Assembly (NCBI GenBank): GCA_002698425.1
Contig: NZXU01000092.1
Location: forward strand, 1 to 64,000
Reading direction: 5' to 3'
Origin: Ahrensia sp.
GTDB lineage: Bacteria; Pseudomonadota; Alphaproteobacteria; Rhizobiales; Rhizobiaceae
Length of the DNA stretch: 64,000 nt
In this document: piece after piece, positions 1 to 9,990 of the stretch
Numbering within the stretch: the first letter of the stretch is position 1
Layout: the number at the start of each line of letters is the position of its first letter
Made by a program: the position numbers and the translations under genes
Notes under the pieces: generated by a model
The model's database searches: none
Told to the model about the DNA's origin: nothing
The model's input: only the letters and a program-made list of their open reading frames with translations

Positions 1-17
1 ATTTCAATGGGTTGGAA

Positions 18-92
18 TGGTGCTGCCGGAGAGATTTGAACTCTCGGCCTCTCCCTTACCAAGGGAGTGCTCTACCCCTGAGCTACGGCAGC
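18..92 (-). tRNA. tRNA-Thr (anticodon GGT)
   Basis: Read on the minus strand this is a complete 75-nt cloverleaf. The 7-bp acceptor stem pairs GCTGCCG (5') with CGGCAGC (3'). The anticodon arm is CTCCC / TTGGTAA / GGGAG with anticodon GGT at + strand 58-60, decoding ACC and ACU threonine codons. A GTTCAAATC-type T arm is present and the 3' CCA (+ strand 18-20) is encoded in the DNA. It sits alone, upstream of and divergent from the murA region. Confidence 0.96.
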
Positions 93-207
93 GTGTCCGG
101 AAAAACGTGAGCGGCTTCTGCCACAAGCCTTTTTCAGTTGCAAGGCGTAATCGGCAGCAATTCGGCCGGCTCTTTGCACGGTGCCGGAAATCGCGTTACT
201 CATGGGT

Positions 208-390
208 ATGACGACGAAATCGCCCGAAGACCGGCGCAAGGACCGGCTAGCCCAGCAGTTGCGCGCGAATCTGGCGCGGCGCAAGGCGCAGGCGCGCGCC
301 AAGAGGGCAGGCGAGGCGGACGATCGGCCGGAGGGCCTGGAGCCCGCCGGGACCGACGCGCCGGACCGGAGCGGAAACGGCGAGAGCTAG
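208..390 (+). CDS. Small basic hypothetical protein (rhizobial, next to murA)
   Basis: A 60-residue protein rich in Arg, Lys, Ala and Gln in its first 35 residues (a predicted charged helix with LRANLARRKAQARAK), then an acidic Gly/Pro-rich tail. I chose ATG at 208. GTG at 181 and ATG at 202 are in frame upstream but would add residues with no charge pattern. From memory, similar short proteins lie beside murA in several Rhizobiales. No function is known and no catalytic motif is visible. Confidence comes from codon use and the helix composition, not from a named family. Confidence 0.6.
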   Translation: MTTKSPEDRRKDRLAQQLRANLARRKAQARAKRAGEADDRPEGLEPAGTDAPDRSGNGES

Positions 391-399
391 AAGTCCGGC

Positions 400-561
400 C
401 TAGAAAACCGCGAGGTACTTCAGCAGGGACAGGATGCCGATGATGATGACGATGATCTGCGCGATCTGGCGGGCCTTCGCATCGAGCGGCAGGCGCTGGA
501 TCAGCCAGAGCACCAGAACGATGACGAGAAAAGTGATCAGGATTCCGATGAGTATGGACAT
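400..561 (-). CDS. Small membrane protein (Thivi_2564-like)
   Basis: A 53-residue ORF beginning MSILIGILITFLVIVLVLW. It has two hydrophobic stretches (residues about 2-20 and 35-52) separated by a short charged loop with QRLPLDAKARQ. The pattern (LPLD..AR loop between two helices) resembles the Thivi_2564 family of short two-helix inner-membrane proteins of unknown function. It is convergent with the small basic protein gene and ends 10 nt from that gene's stop. Being under 60 codons it is easily missed by length-filtered gene finders. Family assignment is by pattern from memory. Confidence 0.65.
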   Translation of the reverse strand: MSILIGILITFLVIVLVLWLIQRLPLDAKARQIAQIIVIIIGILSLLKYLAVF

Positions 562-776
562 GGCGCTTTCTTAATGCCGGAGTGACTGCCCGGCGTGGTT
601 CGGCTGGAGCATTCGGGATATAGAATGGCCGGGCCCGGCGAAGGTTCCCGGTGACCTGCCGGCGGGCCGCCTTGAACCGGACAAAACCATGGGCTAAACG
701 CCCGGAACCGCAAATTCGGCCGTTATGCCTTTCCCGCCGGGGACGGCGGGTCGCTCGAGGGGATTGGGAAAACTTC

Positions 777-2066
777 ATGGACCAGATCAGGGTTACCGGC
801 GGCAATGCGCTCAACGGCGTCATTCCGATCTCCGGCGCGAAGAATGCAAGCCTTCCGCTGATGATCGCGAGCCTGCTCACCGACGATACGCTGACCCTGG
901 AAAACGTGCCGCATCTGGCCGATGTCGAATCGCTGATCCGAATCCTGTCCAATCACGGCGTCGACTATTCGGTGACCGGCCGCCGGCAGGCCGAGGCCTC
1001 CGACTATGCGCGCACCGTGCATTTCACGGCGCGCAACATCGTCGACATCACGGCGCCTTACGAACTTGTCTCGAAGATGCGGGCGAGCTTCTGGGTGATC
1101 GGGCCGCTTTTGGCGCGCATGGGCGAGGCGCGCGTATCGCTGCCGGGCGGCTGCGCCATCGGCACGCGGCCGGTCGATCTGTTCATCCATTCGCTGGAGG
1201 CGCTGGGCGCCGAGATCGAGATCGAGAACGGCTATGTGCATGCGAACGCGAAAAACGGGCTCATCGGCGCGGATTACACCTTCCCGAAGGTCTCGGTCGG
1301 CGCGACGCATGTGGCGCTGATGGCGGCGTCGCTCGCCAAGGGCGACACCATCCTGCGCAATCCTGCGCGCGAACCGGAAGTCGTCAATCTGGCCGATTGC
1401 CTGAACGCCATGGGCGCGAAGATCGAAGGCGCGGGTTCCGAGGAGATCCGCATTACCGGCGTCACCTCGCTTTCCGGCGCGCGGCATCGCGTCATCCCCG
1501 ACCGTATCGAGACGGGCACCTACGCCATGGCTGTCGGCATGACGGGCGGCGATGTGGTGCTGAGGGGCGCAAGAGCGGAGCTGCTCGATAGCGCGCTCGA
1601 CGTCTTGCGCGGTGCAGGCATCGAGATCACCGATGTCGAGGACGGTATCCGGGTCTATCGCAACGGCAACGGGCTGATGCCCGTCGATGTGCGCACGGAT
1701 CCCTATCCGGGTTTCCCCACCGACCTCCAGGCGCAGCTGATGGGGCTGATGACCCGGGCCAGCGGCACGTCACACATCACCGAGACCATCTTCGAGAATC
1801 GCTTCATGCATGTGCAGGAACTGGCGCGGCTCGGCGCGGATATCTCCCTCAACGGCCAGACGGCGACGGTCACGGGCGTGCCGGTGCTGAAGGGCGCGCC
1901 GGTCATGGCGACCGATCTGCGCGCCTCGGTGTCGCTGGTGATTGCCGGACTGGCCGCTGAAGGCCAGACGACGGTCAATCGCGTCTACCATCTGGATCGC
2001 GGTTTCGAACGGCTGGAAGCCAAGCTGCAGGCCTGCGGCGCGGATATCGAACGCGTTTCCACCTGA
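777..2066 (+). CDS. murA: UDP-N-acetylglucosamine 1-carboxyvinyltransferase
   Basis: MurA transfers enolpyruvate from PEP to UDP-GlcNAc, the first committed step of peptidoglycan synthesis, in the cytoplasm. The 429-residue product has the usual family length and repeated inside-out alpha/beta barrel. The N-terminal signature [16 protein letters not shown] is present, and the fosfomycin-target cysteine is C126 in [14 protein letters not shown]. The start at 777 gives [10 protein letters not shown], the normal rhizobial N-terminus, and a purine-rich GAGGGGATTGGG lies before it. The 215 nt upstream back to the small membrane protein gene probably holds its promoter. The murA - DUF2948 - hisD - UPF0262 order is familiar in Rhizobiales. 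Confidence 0.97.
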   Translation: MDQIRVTGGNALNGVIPISGAKNASLPLMIASLLTDDTLTLENVPHLADVESLIRILSNHGVDYSVTGRRQAEASDYARTVHFTARNIVDITAPYELVSKMRASFWVIGPLLARMGEARVSLPGGCAIGTRPVDLFIHSLEALGAEIEIENGYVHANAKNGLIGADYTFPKVSVGATHVALMAASLAKGDTILRNPAREPEVVNLADCLNAMGAKIEGAGSEEIRITGVTSLSGARHRVIPDRIETGTYAMAVGMTGGDVVLRGARAELLDSALDVLRGAGIEITDVEDGIRVYRNGNGLMPVDVRTDPYPGFPTDLQAQLMGLMTRASGTSHITETIFENRFMHVQELARLGADISLNGQTATVTGVPVLKGAPVMATDLRASVSLVIAGLAAEGQTTVNRVYHLDRGFERLEAKLQACGADIERVST

Positions 2067-2192
2067 CATCCGGACAGGATAGCAGTCTCGAGGCCAGAAC
2101 CGTCCTTTGGTCCGGTTGCGTTGCAGCATGGAAAGCCGTATCAGCACAGAAAATCGGCGCTCTGCGCCAAGTCTTTTCTGGACCCGAGGACG

Positions 2193-2633
2193 ATGGACCG
2201 GCTGAAACTCATGGCCCTGGACGCGGAAGACCTCGCCGTTATTTCGGCGCAGGTCCAGGACGCCGTGACGAAATCCGATGCGATCGACTATCGGCCCCGC
2301 GAAAAGCGCTTCACGCTGATGATCAACCGGTTCGCCTGGGACCAGGCGGATAATACGGCGCGCTCGGGCAAGAATTACGAGCGCCGCCAGGCGGTCTTGT
2401 CCTTTGCGCGGGTGCAGACCGTGCGGACGAAAGACATCAGGCGCGACGGCGACCAGGTCCTGGCGCTGCTGGCGATCCGCTTCGAGGAAACCGATGCGCC
2501 GGCCGGGCGGATCGAACTGGTTTTCGCGGACGGGCCGCTGATCCATCTCGAAGTCGAATGCGTGGAGGCGCAGATGGAAGACCTGGGCGCAGCCTGGGAA
2601 ACGCGCTTCAAGCCGCGCCATCCCGCAAGCTGA
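2193..2633 (+). CDS. DUF2948 family protein
   Basis: A 146-residue cytoplasmic protein starting MDRLKLMALDAEDLAVISAQ. The segments DYRPREKRFTLMINRFAWD and a tail ending in DLGAAWETRFKPRHP are typical of DUF2948, a Rhizobiales/Rhodobacterales family normally found between murA and hisD. Biochemical role unknown. ATG at 2193 is preceded by CGAGGA. An earlier in-frame start at 2121 would add an unconserved leader. It probably shares a transcript with hisD, whose GTG start lies 17 nt after this stop. Confidence 0.88.
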   Translation: MDRLKLMALDAEDLAVISAQVQDAVTKSDAIDYRPREKRFTLMINRFAWDQADNTARSGKNYERRQAVLSFARVQTVRTKDIRRDGDQVLALLAIRFEETDAPAGRIELVFADGPLIHLEVECVEAQMEDLGAAWETRFKPRHPAS

Positions 2634-2650
2634 TCCGGCGGAGACCAGAC

Positions 2651-3949
<1,299 letters not shown>

Positions 3950-3963
3950 GTTGGCGTCCGGCG

Positions 3964-4455
3964 ATGGGAGACGAGGAAACATTCGGACCCGATGCTCGAC
4001 TGGTCGATGTCGTTCTCGACGAGTCGATAGGCCGGTCGACGCCGGATGTCGAGCATGAGCGCGCGGTCGCCATTTTCGACCTGCTGGAGGAAAACAGGTT
4101 CCAGGTCGTCGGCGACGAGACCGGCGGGCCTTACAAGCTGTCGCTGTCCATCGTCGACGGGCGGCTGGTCTTCGACGTGACGCGCGAGAACGACGAAAAG
4201 GTCGCCACGCATATCCTGGCGCTCGGGCCGTTCCGGCGGATCATCAAGGACTACTACATGATCTGCGACAGCTATTACGAGGCGATCAAGATGTCGACGC
4301 CGGGCCAGATCGAGACGATCGACATGGCGCGGCGCGGCGTTCACAATGACGGCTCGCAGACATTGATGGACAGGCTGGCCGGCAAGCTCGCGATGGATTT
4401 CGACACCGCGAGGCGGCTGTTCACGCTGGTCTGCGTGCTCCACTGGCGCGGCTGA
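3964..4455 (+). CDS. UPF0262 family protein
   Basis: A 163-residue protein with the UPF0262 hallmarks [26 protein letters not shown] and the C-terminal [18 protein letters not shown]. Function unknown; the family is restricted to alphaproteobacteria and lies beside hisD, from which it is separated by only 14 nt. The Arg/Tyr-rich middle segment is the most conserved part. The transcript probably ends at the hairpin plus T-run at 4545-4570. Confidence 0.9.
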   Translation: MGDEETFGPDARLVDVVLDESIGRSTPDVEHERAVAIFDLLEENRFQVVGDETGGPYKLSLSIVDGRLVFDVTRENDEKVATHILALGPFRRIIKDYYMICDSYYEAIKMSTPGQIETIDMARRGVHNDGSQTLMDRLAGKLAMDFDTARRLFTLVCVLHWRG

Positions 4456-4544
4456 GGCAGGACAAACGCCGGAACTTCACGGGTTTGCGGGCATTAAACT
4501 GTTGTCGCACAGAAGCGGACACTATATGAGATGCCGGAACAACA

Positions 4545-4570
4545 GGCTGCGCCCTAAAGGCAGCCTTTTT
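4545..4570 (+). terminator. Rho-independent terminator after the hisD/UPF0262 unit
   Basis: Inverted repeat GGCTGC (4545-4550) and GCAGCC (4560-4565) with a 9-nt loop, directly followed by five T residues. It lies between UPF0262 and infA, only 23 nt before the infA start, so it probably ends the upstream transcript. It could alternatively act as a leader hairpin for infA. Confidence 0.65.
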
Positions 4571-4592
4571 GCATTGGAAGAAAAGAGACCGA

Positions 4593-4811
4593 ATGGCGAA
4601 AGAAGAAGTCCTTGAATTCCCCGGTGTGGTCACGGAGTTGCTGCCGAACGCCACGTTCCGGGTGAAGCTGGAAAACGAACACGAAATTATTGCCCACACC
4701 GCCGGCAAGATGCGCAAGAACCGTATCCGGGTTCTGGCCGGCGACAAGGTTCTTGTCGAAATGACGCCTTACGACCTGACCAAGGGTCGCATCACCTACC
4801 GTTTCAAATAG
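4593..4811 (+). CDS. infA: Translation initiation factor IF-1
   Basis: A 72-residue OB-fold (S1-like) protein that binds the 30S A site with IF-2 and IF-3. The product starts [19 protein letters not shown] and contains [20 protein letters not shown], which is near-invariant in bacterial IF-1, ending [11 protein letters not shown] at 4593 is preceded by AAGAGA. The infA - maf - yacG order is standard in Rhizobiales. Confidence 0.98.
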   Translation: MAKEEVLEFPGVVTELLPNATFRVKLENEHEIIAHTAGKMRKNRIRVLAGDKVLVEMTPYDLTKGRITYRFK

Positions 4812-4871
4812 TTCTTCGCGCAGGGACGATGTGTCCCGGGGCATCTCCGCGAGACAGAGTTTCAGGCGACC

Positions 4872-5498
4872 ATGAGCGAATACCAGAAACTTGTGCTGGC
4901 ATCGGGGTCGCCGCGGCGCGTCGAACTGCTTGAACAGGCCGGCATCGAGCCGGACCGGCTGTTCCCGACCAATATCGACGAAACGCCACAGAAGTCGGAA
5001 CACCCGCGCTCGCTGGCGCGGCGACTGAGCCGGGAGAAGGCGGAGAAGGCCTGGGGACATCTGCGCGACGACGATACGCATCACGACGCCTTCGTGCTGG
5101 CGGCCGACACCGTGGTTTCGGTCGGGCGGCTGATCCTTCCCAAGGCCGAGGTTCATGACGAGGCGGCGCAGTGCCTGCGGCTCCTGTCCGGACGCAACCA
5201 CAAGGTCTATACCGGGCTCTGCCTGATCACCCCGAAAGGCAAGATACGCCAGAAGATCGCCGAGACACGGGTGCGCTTCAAACGGGTCACCTCGGAGGAG
5301 CGGGAAGCCTATCTCGCTTCCGGCGAATGGCGCGACAAGGCCGGCGGCTATGCCATCCAGGGGCTTGCCGGCACCTTCGTCGTGCGTCTTGTCGGCTCCT
5401 ACACCAATGTCGTCGGGCTGCCGCTCTACGAGACGGTCTCGCTGCTGGGCGGCGAGGGCTACAAGGTGCATTTGAACTGGCTTCAGGCGGGAGCGTGA
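4872..5498 (+). CDS. maf: Maf-like nucleoside triphosphate pyrophosphatase
   Basis: A 208-residue Maf/HAM1-superfamily enzyme that hydrolyses non-canonical or modified (d)NTPs. The N-terminal signature [19 protein letters not shown] is present, with the metal-binding VLAADTVV and the QGLAGTFV segment near the C-terminus. It starts 60 nt after infA and ends 7 nt before yacG, so infA-maf-yacG are probably co-transcribed. The subtype (YhdE- or YceF-like) cannot be assigned by eye. Confidence 0.93.
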   Translation: MSEYQKLVLASGSPRRVELLEQAGIEPDRLFPTNIDETPQKSEHPRSLARRLSREKAEKAWGHLRDDDTHHDAFVLAADTVVSVGRLILPKAEVHDEAAQCLRLLSGRNHKVYTGLCLITPKGKIRQKIAETRVRFKRVTSEEREAYLASGEWRDKAGGYAIQGLAGTFVVRLVGSYTNVVGLPLYETVSLLGGEGYKVHLNWLQAGA

Positions 5499-5505
5499 CC
5501 TGCCG

Positions 5506-5688
5506 ATGAGCGCGAAAATCGAACCGCTCAGGCCGAAGCGCAAATGCCCGGAATGCGGCAAGGAATCGAAGCGCGAGACCTATCCCTTCTGCTCGCAGCG
5601 TTGCAAGGATATCGATCTCAACCGCTGGCTTTCCGGCAGCTATGCCATTCCGGTGACCGAGGCCGAGGAAAATCTCGACGACGAGTAG
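5506..5688 (+). CDS. yacG: DNA gyrase inhibitor / zinc-binding protein YacG
   Basis: A 60-residue zinc-ribbon protein. The four ligands are C14, C17, C29 and C33 (CPECG...[14 protein letters not shown]), exactly the YacG spacing. The family binds GyrB and blocks DNA binding by gyrase in E. coli. The C-terminal tail [14 protein letters not shown] is acidic, as in homologues. It follows maf by 7 nt. Confidence 0.94.
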   Translation: MSAKIEPLRPKRKCPECGKESKRETYPFCSQRCKDIDLNRWLSGSYAIPVTEAEENLDDE

Positions 5689-5751
5689 CCGCGGCAGGAA
5701 CCGGTGGCGAAACCTTCTTGAAAGCGGTTAGAGTGCTTCCGGGAGGAGCGC

Positions 5752-6450
5752 ATGGCAAACCGCGAAGACAGACCTTTTTCCTGCGCCTCGCCGCCCTGCA
5801 TGGCGCATGAGCTTGCCGACGGGCAGGATGGCAGTTTCTTTGTCGTCGACGAGGAACAGCGGCGCGACGTCGCGCGCTGGCGCAAATCCGAACGCGAACG
5901 GCTGATCGCAGCGAGGCTTGCCTATTCCGCCGACGCCAGGAACCGGTGGTCCGAGGAAATCGCGGCCGGCGTTGCGGAGTTCGCCGGAAATTTCTCGGGC
6001 CGCATCGTCAGCTTCTACTGGCCGTTCCGCGGCGAACCCGATCTTCGTCCTTTGATGCAGACTGTCCGGGAGCAGGGTGGCGAAGCTGCCCTTCCGATCG
6101 TCGTCGAGAAAGGAAAGCCGCTCATCTTCCGGACGTGGCGGCAAGGCGAGGCGCTCGAAAAAGGTGTCTGGAATATCCCCATTCCGAGCGGTGGGCGGGA
6201 GGTCGTGCCCGACATCGTGCTGGCTCCCGTCGTCGGGTTCGATGGCGACTGCTATCGGCTGGGCTATGGCGGGGGTTTCTTTGATCGTACCCTGGCGGCC
6301 ATGGCGGCGATGCCGCTGGCGATCGGTGTCGGCCATGAATGCGCCCGGATCGCGACGATCTTCCCGCAACCGCATGACGTGCCGATGGACGCGGTCGTGA
6401 CGCCGGGCGCAATTACCTTGCGGCAGGTCGATCGCGGCCTCTCTGGGTGA
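5752..6450 (+). CDS. 5-formyltetrahydrofolate cyclo-ligase family protein with N-terminal SPPC..HE extension
   Basis: A 232-residue member of the 5-FCL/MTHFS family (ATP-dependent 5-formyl-THF to 5,10-methenyl-THF). Visible motifs are the basic ATP-site helix (RWRKSERERLIAARLAY), FYWPFRGEPDLRP and the hallmark RLGYGGGFFDRTL. It carries about 35 extra N-terminal residues with CASPPCMAHEL, two Cys and a His-Glu that are not part of the enzyme fold; they could bind metal (inference). The start at 5752 has a strong GGGAGGAG site. Because of the extension it may be a paralogue with a changed job rather than the housekeeping enzyme. Confidence 0.83.
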   Translation: MANREDRPFSCASPPCMAHELADGQDGSFFVVDEEQRRDVARWRKSERERLIAARLAYSADARNRWSEEIAAGVAEFAGNFSGRIVSFYWPFRGEPDLRPLMQTVREQGGEAALPIVVEKGKPLIFRTWRQGEALEKGVWNIPIPSGGREVVPDIVLAPVVGFDGDCYRLGYGGGFFDRTLAAMAAMPLAIGVGHECARIATIFPQPHDVPMDAVVTPGAITLRQVDRGLSG

Positions 6451-6479
6451 CGTTGCGTCAGGGTGCCTGTGCCGAAAAA

Positions 6480-6492
6480 TGTAATCATTACA
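6480..6492. promoter_or_regulatory. Inverted repeat TGTAAT-C-ATTACA upstream of the GGDEF-EAL gene
   Basis: A perfect 6-1-6 inverted repeat in the AT-richer 117-nt gap between the cyclo-ligase relative and the GGDEF-EAL gene, 75 nt before the latter's start. Its size and position fit a dimeric repressor or activator operator. No regulator can be named from sequence alone. Confidence 0.35.
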
Positions 6493-6567
6493 AGGCGGTT
6501 TGCCTCCGCGATTTAATGAAGTCTTCGTTTTTTTGAGCGACTGTCGGCCGTCGCAACTCGCGGGCGC

Positions 6568-8268
6568 ATGACGCTGCCGGCGAAACTGTCCGGTGCACCG
6601 CGTCGTGAACGCGTCCCCGGCGTCGAATGCCTGTTTCTGCCTCAGAGCGAGAGTATCGAGTTGTACGCTTCCCGATCGAAATCCGGTCATCCGAAAACCG
6701 AATCCGTCGTCGGCTATCTGGAAGGCTTCCGGAAGGAACGACGGCTGCTGATCGTCCTGTTCGTCATTGCCGGTCTGGTCTCTCTCTATTTCGCCGGGGT
6801 CGGATCCAAGCTGATGGGATCGGCGCTGCTGCACGCGCTACCGCCCTTCGGGGTCGCGCTGGCCCTGTTCTCGGTGATCATCGCCATCGAGGTCTATCGC
6901 TCGATGTCGCAGAAGCTGATCAATCTCTACGGCGTCCATGCGATGGTGCGGCACCAGAACCGCGTCGATCCGCTGACCGGTGCCTTGTCGCGTGTCCGCT
7001 TCCTCGAGACGTATCGGGAGACGCTGGCGAAGCACAGCAAGCGCGGCTCGGTGGCGCTGGTGGTCTTCGACGTGGATCACTTCAAGCATCTCAACGACAG
7101 TTTCGGCCATCCGGCCGGGGACCAGGTCCTCGAGTTTTGCGTTCAGGCGGCGCAAAGCTCCTTCCATGACACGACGATCGGCCGTCTTGGCGGCGACGAG
7201 TTCGCGCTGTTCATCGCCCATGATGAAGAGATCAGCGATTCCTATCTCGCAAGCGCCTGCGATGCCTTTCTCGCGAAATTGCGTGAGGGACTATTCCTAA
7301 GCGGCCGCCGCTTCGGAGTCTCCGCCTCGATCGGCATCGCGATGTCGCCGCGCGACGACACCAGCTTGCAGGTGCTCATGTCCTATGCCGACATGGCTCT
7401 TTATCAGTCCAAACGCACCGGCCGCGCCCGCTGGACGGTGTTTGCCCCCGACCTTCTTGGCGATGTCCGCCATGAGCGCTTCCTGGAGCGCGAATTGCGC
7501 GCGGCGATCCTGCTGAAGCAATTATCCGTCCATTACCAGCCGATCGTCGATCAGGATGGAAAGCTCAATTCGCTGGAGGCTCTGGTGCGCTGGGACCACC
7601 CGGTGCGGGGCCGGATCAGCCCGGACAGCTTCATCCCGATCGCCGAGAAATCCAGTCTGATTCACGATCTGGGCCTCAGCGTCCTCGCGCAGGTGTGTAG
7701 AGACCTGCCGTCGCTCCCCGACGTGCCGGTCAATGTCAATGTTTCGGCGCGGCAATTCCGGCTGGGCGATTTCCAGCGCGATTATATGGGCGTTCTCAAT
7801 AAATATTCGGTCGATGCGTCGCGCATTGTCTTGGAGATCACCGAGAGTTTTTCCCTGGAAACCTCCGAGCGGTTCATCGGGCAGATCACGGATCTGCGCG
7901 AGGCCGGTTTCCGCATCGCGCTGGATGATTTCGGGCTTGGTTATTCCGAATTCAACCAGCTTCGCCAGTTGCCGTTCGACATCATCAAGATCGACAAGTC
8001 CTACATCCAGAATATCGGCCTCGACCGGGTGACGGATGTCTTCGTCAATGCTGTCGTTCAGGTCGCGGTCCATCTCGACCGCTCCGTCGTTGCCGAGGGA
8101 ATCGAGGGGCCCGATGACCGCATCCGCGCCGCGGCGGCCGGGTGCAGGCTCTTCCAGGGCTATCATTTCCTCGCGCCCAGCCCGGCCGCCGAGATCGTCA
8201 GGATCTATTGCTCGGCCGATCATGCGCAGCATGGCTGTTGCGCGCCCGGCCACGCGGAAGTGGCCTGA
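6568..8268 (+). CDS. Membrane-anchored GGDEF-EAL cyclic-di-GMP turnover protein
   Basis: A 566-residue protein. Two transmembrane helices (about 59-78 and 88-107) precede a GGDEF domain with intact RLGGDEFALF (motif at 208-212) and an EAL domain. The EAL catalytic set looks complete: E337-A-L, VNVNVSARQ, LEITES, D453-D454, IIKIDKSY, VAEGIE and FQGYHF. Phosphodiesterase activity is therefore likely, and cyclase activity possible. No RxxD inhibitory site precedes GGDEF (FHDT occupies that region). Loop 6 reads DDFGLGYSE instead of the usual DDFG(T/A)GYSS. There is no periplasmic sensor domain; the N-terminal 55 residues are cytoplasmic and uncharacterised. Confidence 0.93.
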   Translation: MTLPAKLSGAPRRERVPGVECLFLPQSESIELYASRSKSGHPKTESVVGYLEGFRKERRLLIVLFVIAGLVSLYFAGVGSKLMGSALLHALPPFGVALALFSVIIAIEVYRSMSQKLINLYGVHAMVRHQNRVDPLTGALSRVRFLETYRETLAKHSKRGSVALVVFDVDHFKHLNDSFGHPAGDQVLEFCVQAAQSSFHDTTIGRLGGDEFALFIAHDEEISDSYLASACDAFLAKLREGLFLSGRRFGVSASIGIAMSPRDDTSLQVLMSYADMALYQSKRTGRARWTVFAPDLLGDVRHERFLERELRAAILLKQLSVHYQPIVDQDGKLNSLEALVRWDHPVRGRISPDSFIPIAEKSSLIHDLGLSVLAQVCRDLPSLPDVPVNVNVSARQFRLGDFQRDYMGVLNKYSVDASRIVLEITESFSLETSERFIGQITDLREAGFRIALDDFGLGYSEFNQLRQLPFDIIKIDKSYIQNIGLDRVTDVFVNAVVQVAVHLDRSVVAEGIEGPDDRIRAAAAGCRLFQGYHFLAPSPAAEIVRIYCSADHAQHGCCAPGHAEVA

Positions 8269-8368
8269 GCAGTCAACTAGCCGTGATTCCCTGCGGCGAA
8301 GTTGTGAATACGTGTGATGGGCGAAGCCTTTATGATGCGGGAAATAATCGAAATCCGTGAGGTTGCCC

Positions 8369-9313
8369 GTGCCCGTCTATCGCTACCCCGTCCCGCCTAC
8401 GTCCGAAATCACGCCGAAATCCGCCATTCTCAACCGTCGCGCCTTCATGGCGGGCGCCGCCGTTCTGGCGCTCGGGGGCTCGGCGCTCCCGGCAGCCGCC
8501 GAGATGATGAAGCTGAAAACCGTCCCGAGCCCTTTGTCCACGGACGAGGCGCCGAACTCGCTCGATGACATTTCCGGCTATTGCAATTTCTACGAATTCG
8601 GCACCGGCAAGGGCGATCCGGCGGAATATGCCGGCAAGCTGACCACGCGTCCCTGGACGATCGAGGTCGGCGGACTGGTCAACAATCCGGGTACCATCGA
8701 TATCGAGGACCTGCTGACGGACTACACGCTGGAGGACCGGGTCTACCGGCTGCGATGCGTCGAAGCGTGGTCGATGGTGGTGCCCTGGGTCGGTATCCCG
8801 CTCGCCAGCATCATCGACAAGTTCGACCTGCAGGGCAGCGCCAAATATGTCGCCTTCGAAACCCTCGTGCGGCCGTCGGAGATGTGGGCGCAGGATTCCG
8901 GCTATCGCGTCCTGCCGTGGCCCTACGTGGAGGGGCTGCGTCTCGACGAGGCCATGCACCCGCTGACCATCCTCGCCGTCGGCCTGCATGGCGAGGTGTT
9001 GCCGAACCAGAACGGCGCGCCGGTGCGGCTCGTCGTCCCTTGGAAATACGGCTTCAAGAGCATTAAGTCGATCGTCAGGATCAGCTTCACCGAAGAGGAG
9101 CCGCCGGCGACCTGGAACATCCAGAATCCGCGCGAATACGGCTTTTATTCCAACGTCAATCCGACCGTCGATCACCCGCGCTGGAGCCAGGCATCGGAAC
9201 GGCGCATCGGCGCCGGCCTGTTCGCCAAACGCGTCGAAACGCAGATGTTCAACGGCTATGGCGACCAGGTGGCGTCGCTTTATGACGGCATGGACCTGAA
9301 GAAGTTCTTCTGA
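8369..9313 (+). CDS. msrP: Protein-methionine-sulfoxide reductase catalytic subunit MsrP
   Basis: A 314-residue periplasmic molybdopterin enzyme that repairs oxidised methionines in envelope proteins. The Tat signal is visible as [17 protein letters not shown] (twin Arg at 23-24). The molybdenum-ligand cysteine is C130 in [16 protein letters not shown]. The conserved ITPK(S) before the Tat motif and [15 protein letters not shown] at the C-terminus are family hallmarks. I chose GTG at 8369 because GTGAGG ends 6 nt before it and MPVYR matches homologues. GTG at 8357 is an alternative. msrQ begins 4 nt after the stop. Confidence 0.95.
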   Translation: MPVYRYPVPPTSEITPKSAILNRRAFMAGAAVLALGGSALPAAAEMMKLKTVPSPLSTDEAPNSLDDISGYCNFYEFGTGKGDPAEYAGKLTTRPWTIEVGGLVNNPGTIDIEDLLTDYTLEDRVYRLRCVEAWSMVVPWVGIPLASIIDKFDLQGSAKYVAFETLVRPSEMWAQDSGYRVLPWPYVEGLRLDEAMHPLTILAVGLHGEVLPNQNGAPVRLVVPWKYGFKSIKSIVRISFTEEEPPATWNIQNPREYGFYSNVNPTVDHPRWSQASERRIGAGLFAKRVETQMFNGYGDQVASLYDGMDLKKFF

Positions 9314-9317
9314 CGTC

Positions 9318-9923
9318 ATGGCGCAATCGAAACTCTGGACCGCCACGCCGGAATGGGCCGTCTATGCTGTCGGGCTCGTCCCGGCGGTGGACTTGTTCGT
9401 CCGGGCGTTTTCCAATGCGCTTGGCGTCGACCCGCTGCGGGTGCTGGAAAACGGGCTCGGCGAATGGGCGCTGCGCTTCCTGATCCTCGGGCTGGCGGTG
9501 ACGCCCTTGCTGCGGTTCGCGCGCATCAATCTGGTCAAATACCGGCGGGCCCTCGGGCTCATCGCCTTTATCTATGTCGTCCTGCATCTCGGGGTCTATC
9601 TGGCGCTCGACAAGCAGTTCTTCTGGGGCGAGATCGGCAAGGACATCATCAAGCGGCCCTACATCACCATCGGCATGGCGGCCTTCCTGATGCTGGTGCC
9701 GCTGGCCGCGACCTCCAACCGCTACTCGATCCGCAAGCTCGGCTCGGCGGGATGGCGCAACCTGCATCGGCTTGTCTATCCGGCGGTGCTCGCCGGCGCG
9801 ATCCATTACCTGTTGCTGGTCAAGGCCTGGCCGCCGGAGCCGATCATCTATCTGCTCATCGTACTGGCTCTTCTCGGGATACGGCGGATCAAGCCGGTCC
9901 GGCGCACCCGCGCGGCCGCGTGA
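9318..9923 (+). CDS. msrQ: Haem-binding membrane subunit MsrQ
   Basis: A 201-residue polytopic membrane protein (about six helices) that passes electrons from the quinone pool or NADH to MsrP. Conserved features are LRFARINLVKYRRALGL, the His in VVLHLGVYLALD, a second His in WRNLHRLVYPAVLAGAIHY, and KRPYITIGM; these histidines fit the ferric-reductase-like haem b ligands. It lies immediately after msrP and the two form an operon. Confidence 0.95.
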   Translation: MAQSKLWTATPEWAVYAVGLVPAVDLFVRAFSNALGVDPLRVLENGLGEWALRFLILGLAVTPLLRFARINLVKYRRALGLIAFIYVVLHLGVYLALDKQFFWGEIGKDIIKRPYITIGMAAFLMLVPLAATSNRYSIRKLGSAGWRNLHRLVYPAVLAGAIHYLLLVKAWPPEPIIYLLIVLALLGIRRIKPVRRTRAAA

Positions 9924-9942
9924 CAGGGTTGGCGTTGCAGCA

Positions 9943-9970
9943 ATGGCCGGAGAAGGATTTCCCCGGCCAT
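9943..9970. terminator. Convergent-gene hairpin between msrQ and the Gly/Asn-rich gene
   Basis: ATGGCCGG (9943-9950) pairs with CCGGCCAT (9963-9970) around a 12-nt loop. It lies between the msrQ stop and the stop of the minus-strand gene at 9991. No long T-run follows, so termination strength is uncertain. Confidence 0.45.
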
Positions 9971-9990
9971 CCCATGCAATTCACCGCGAC

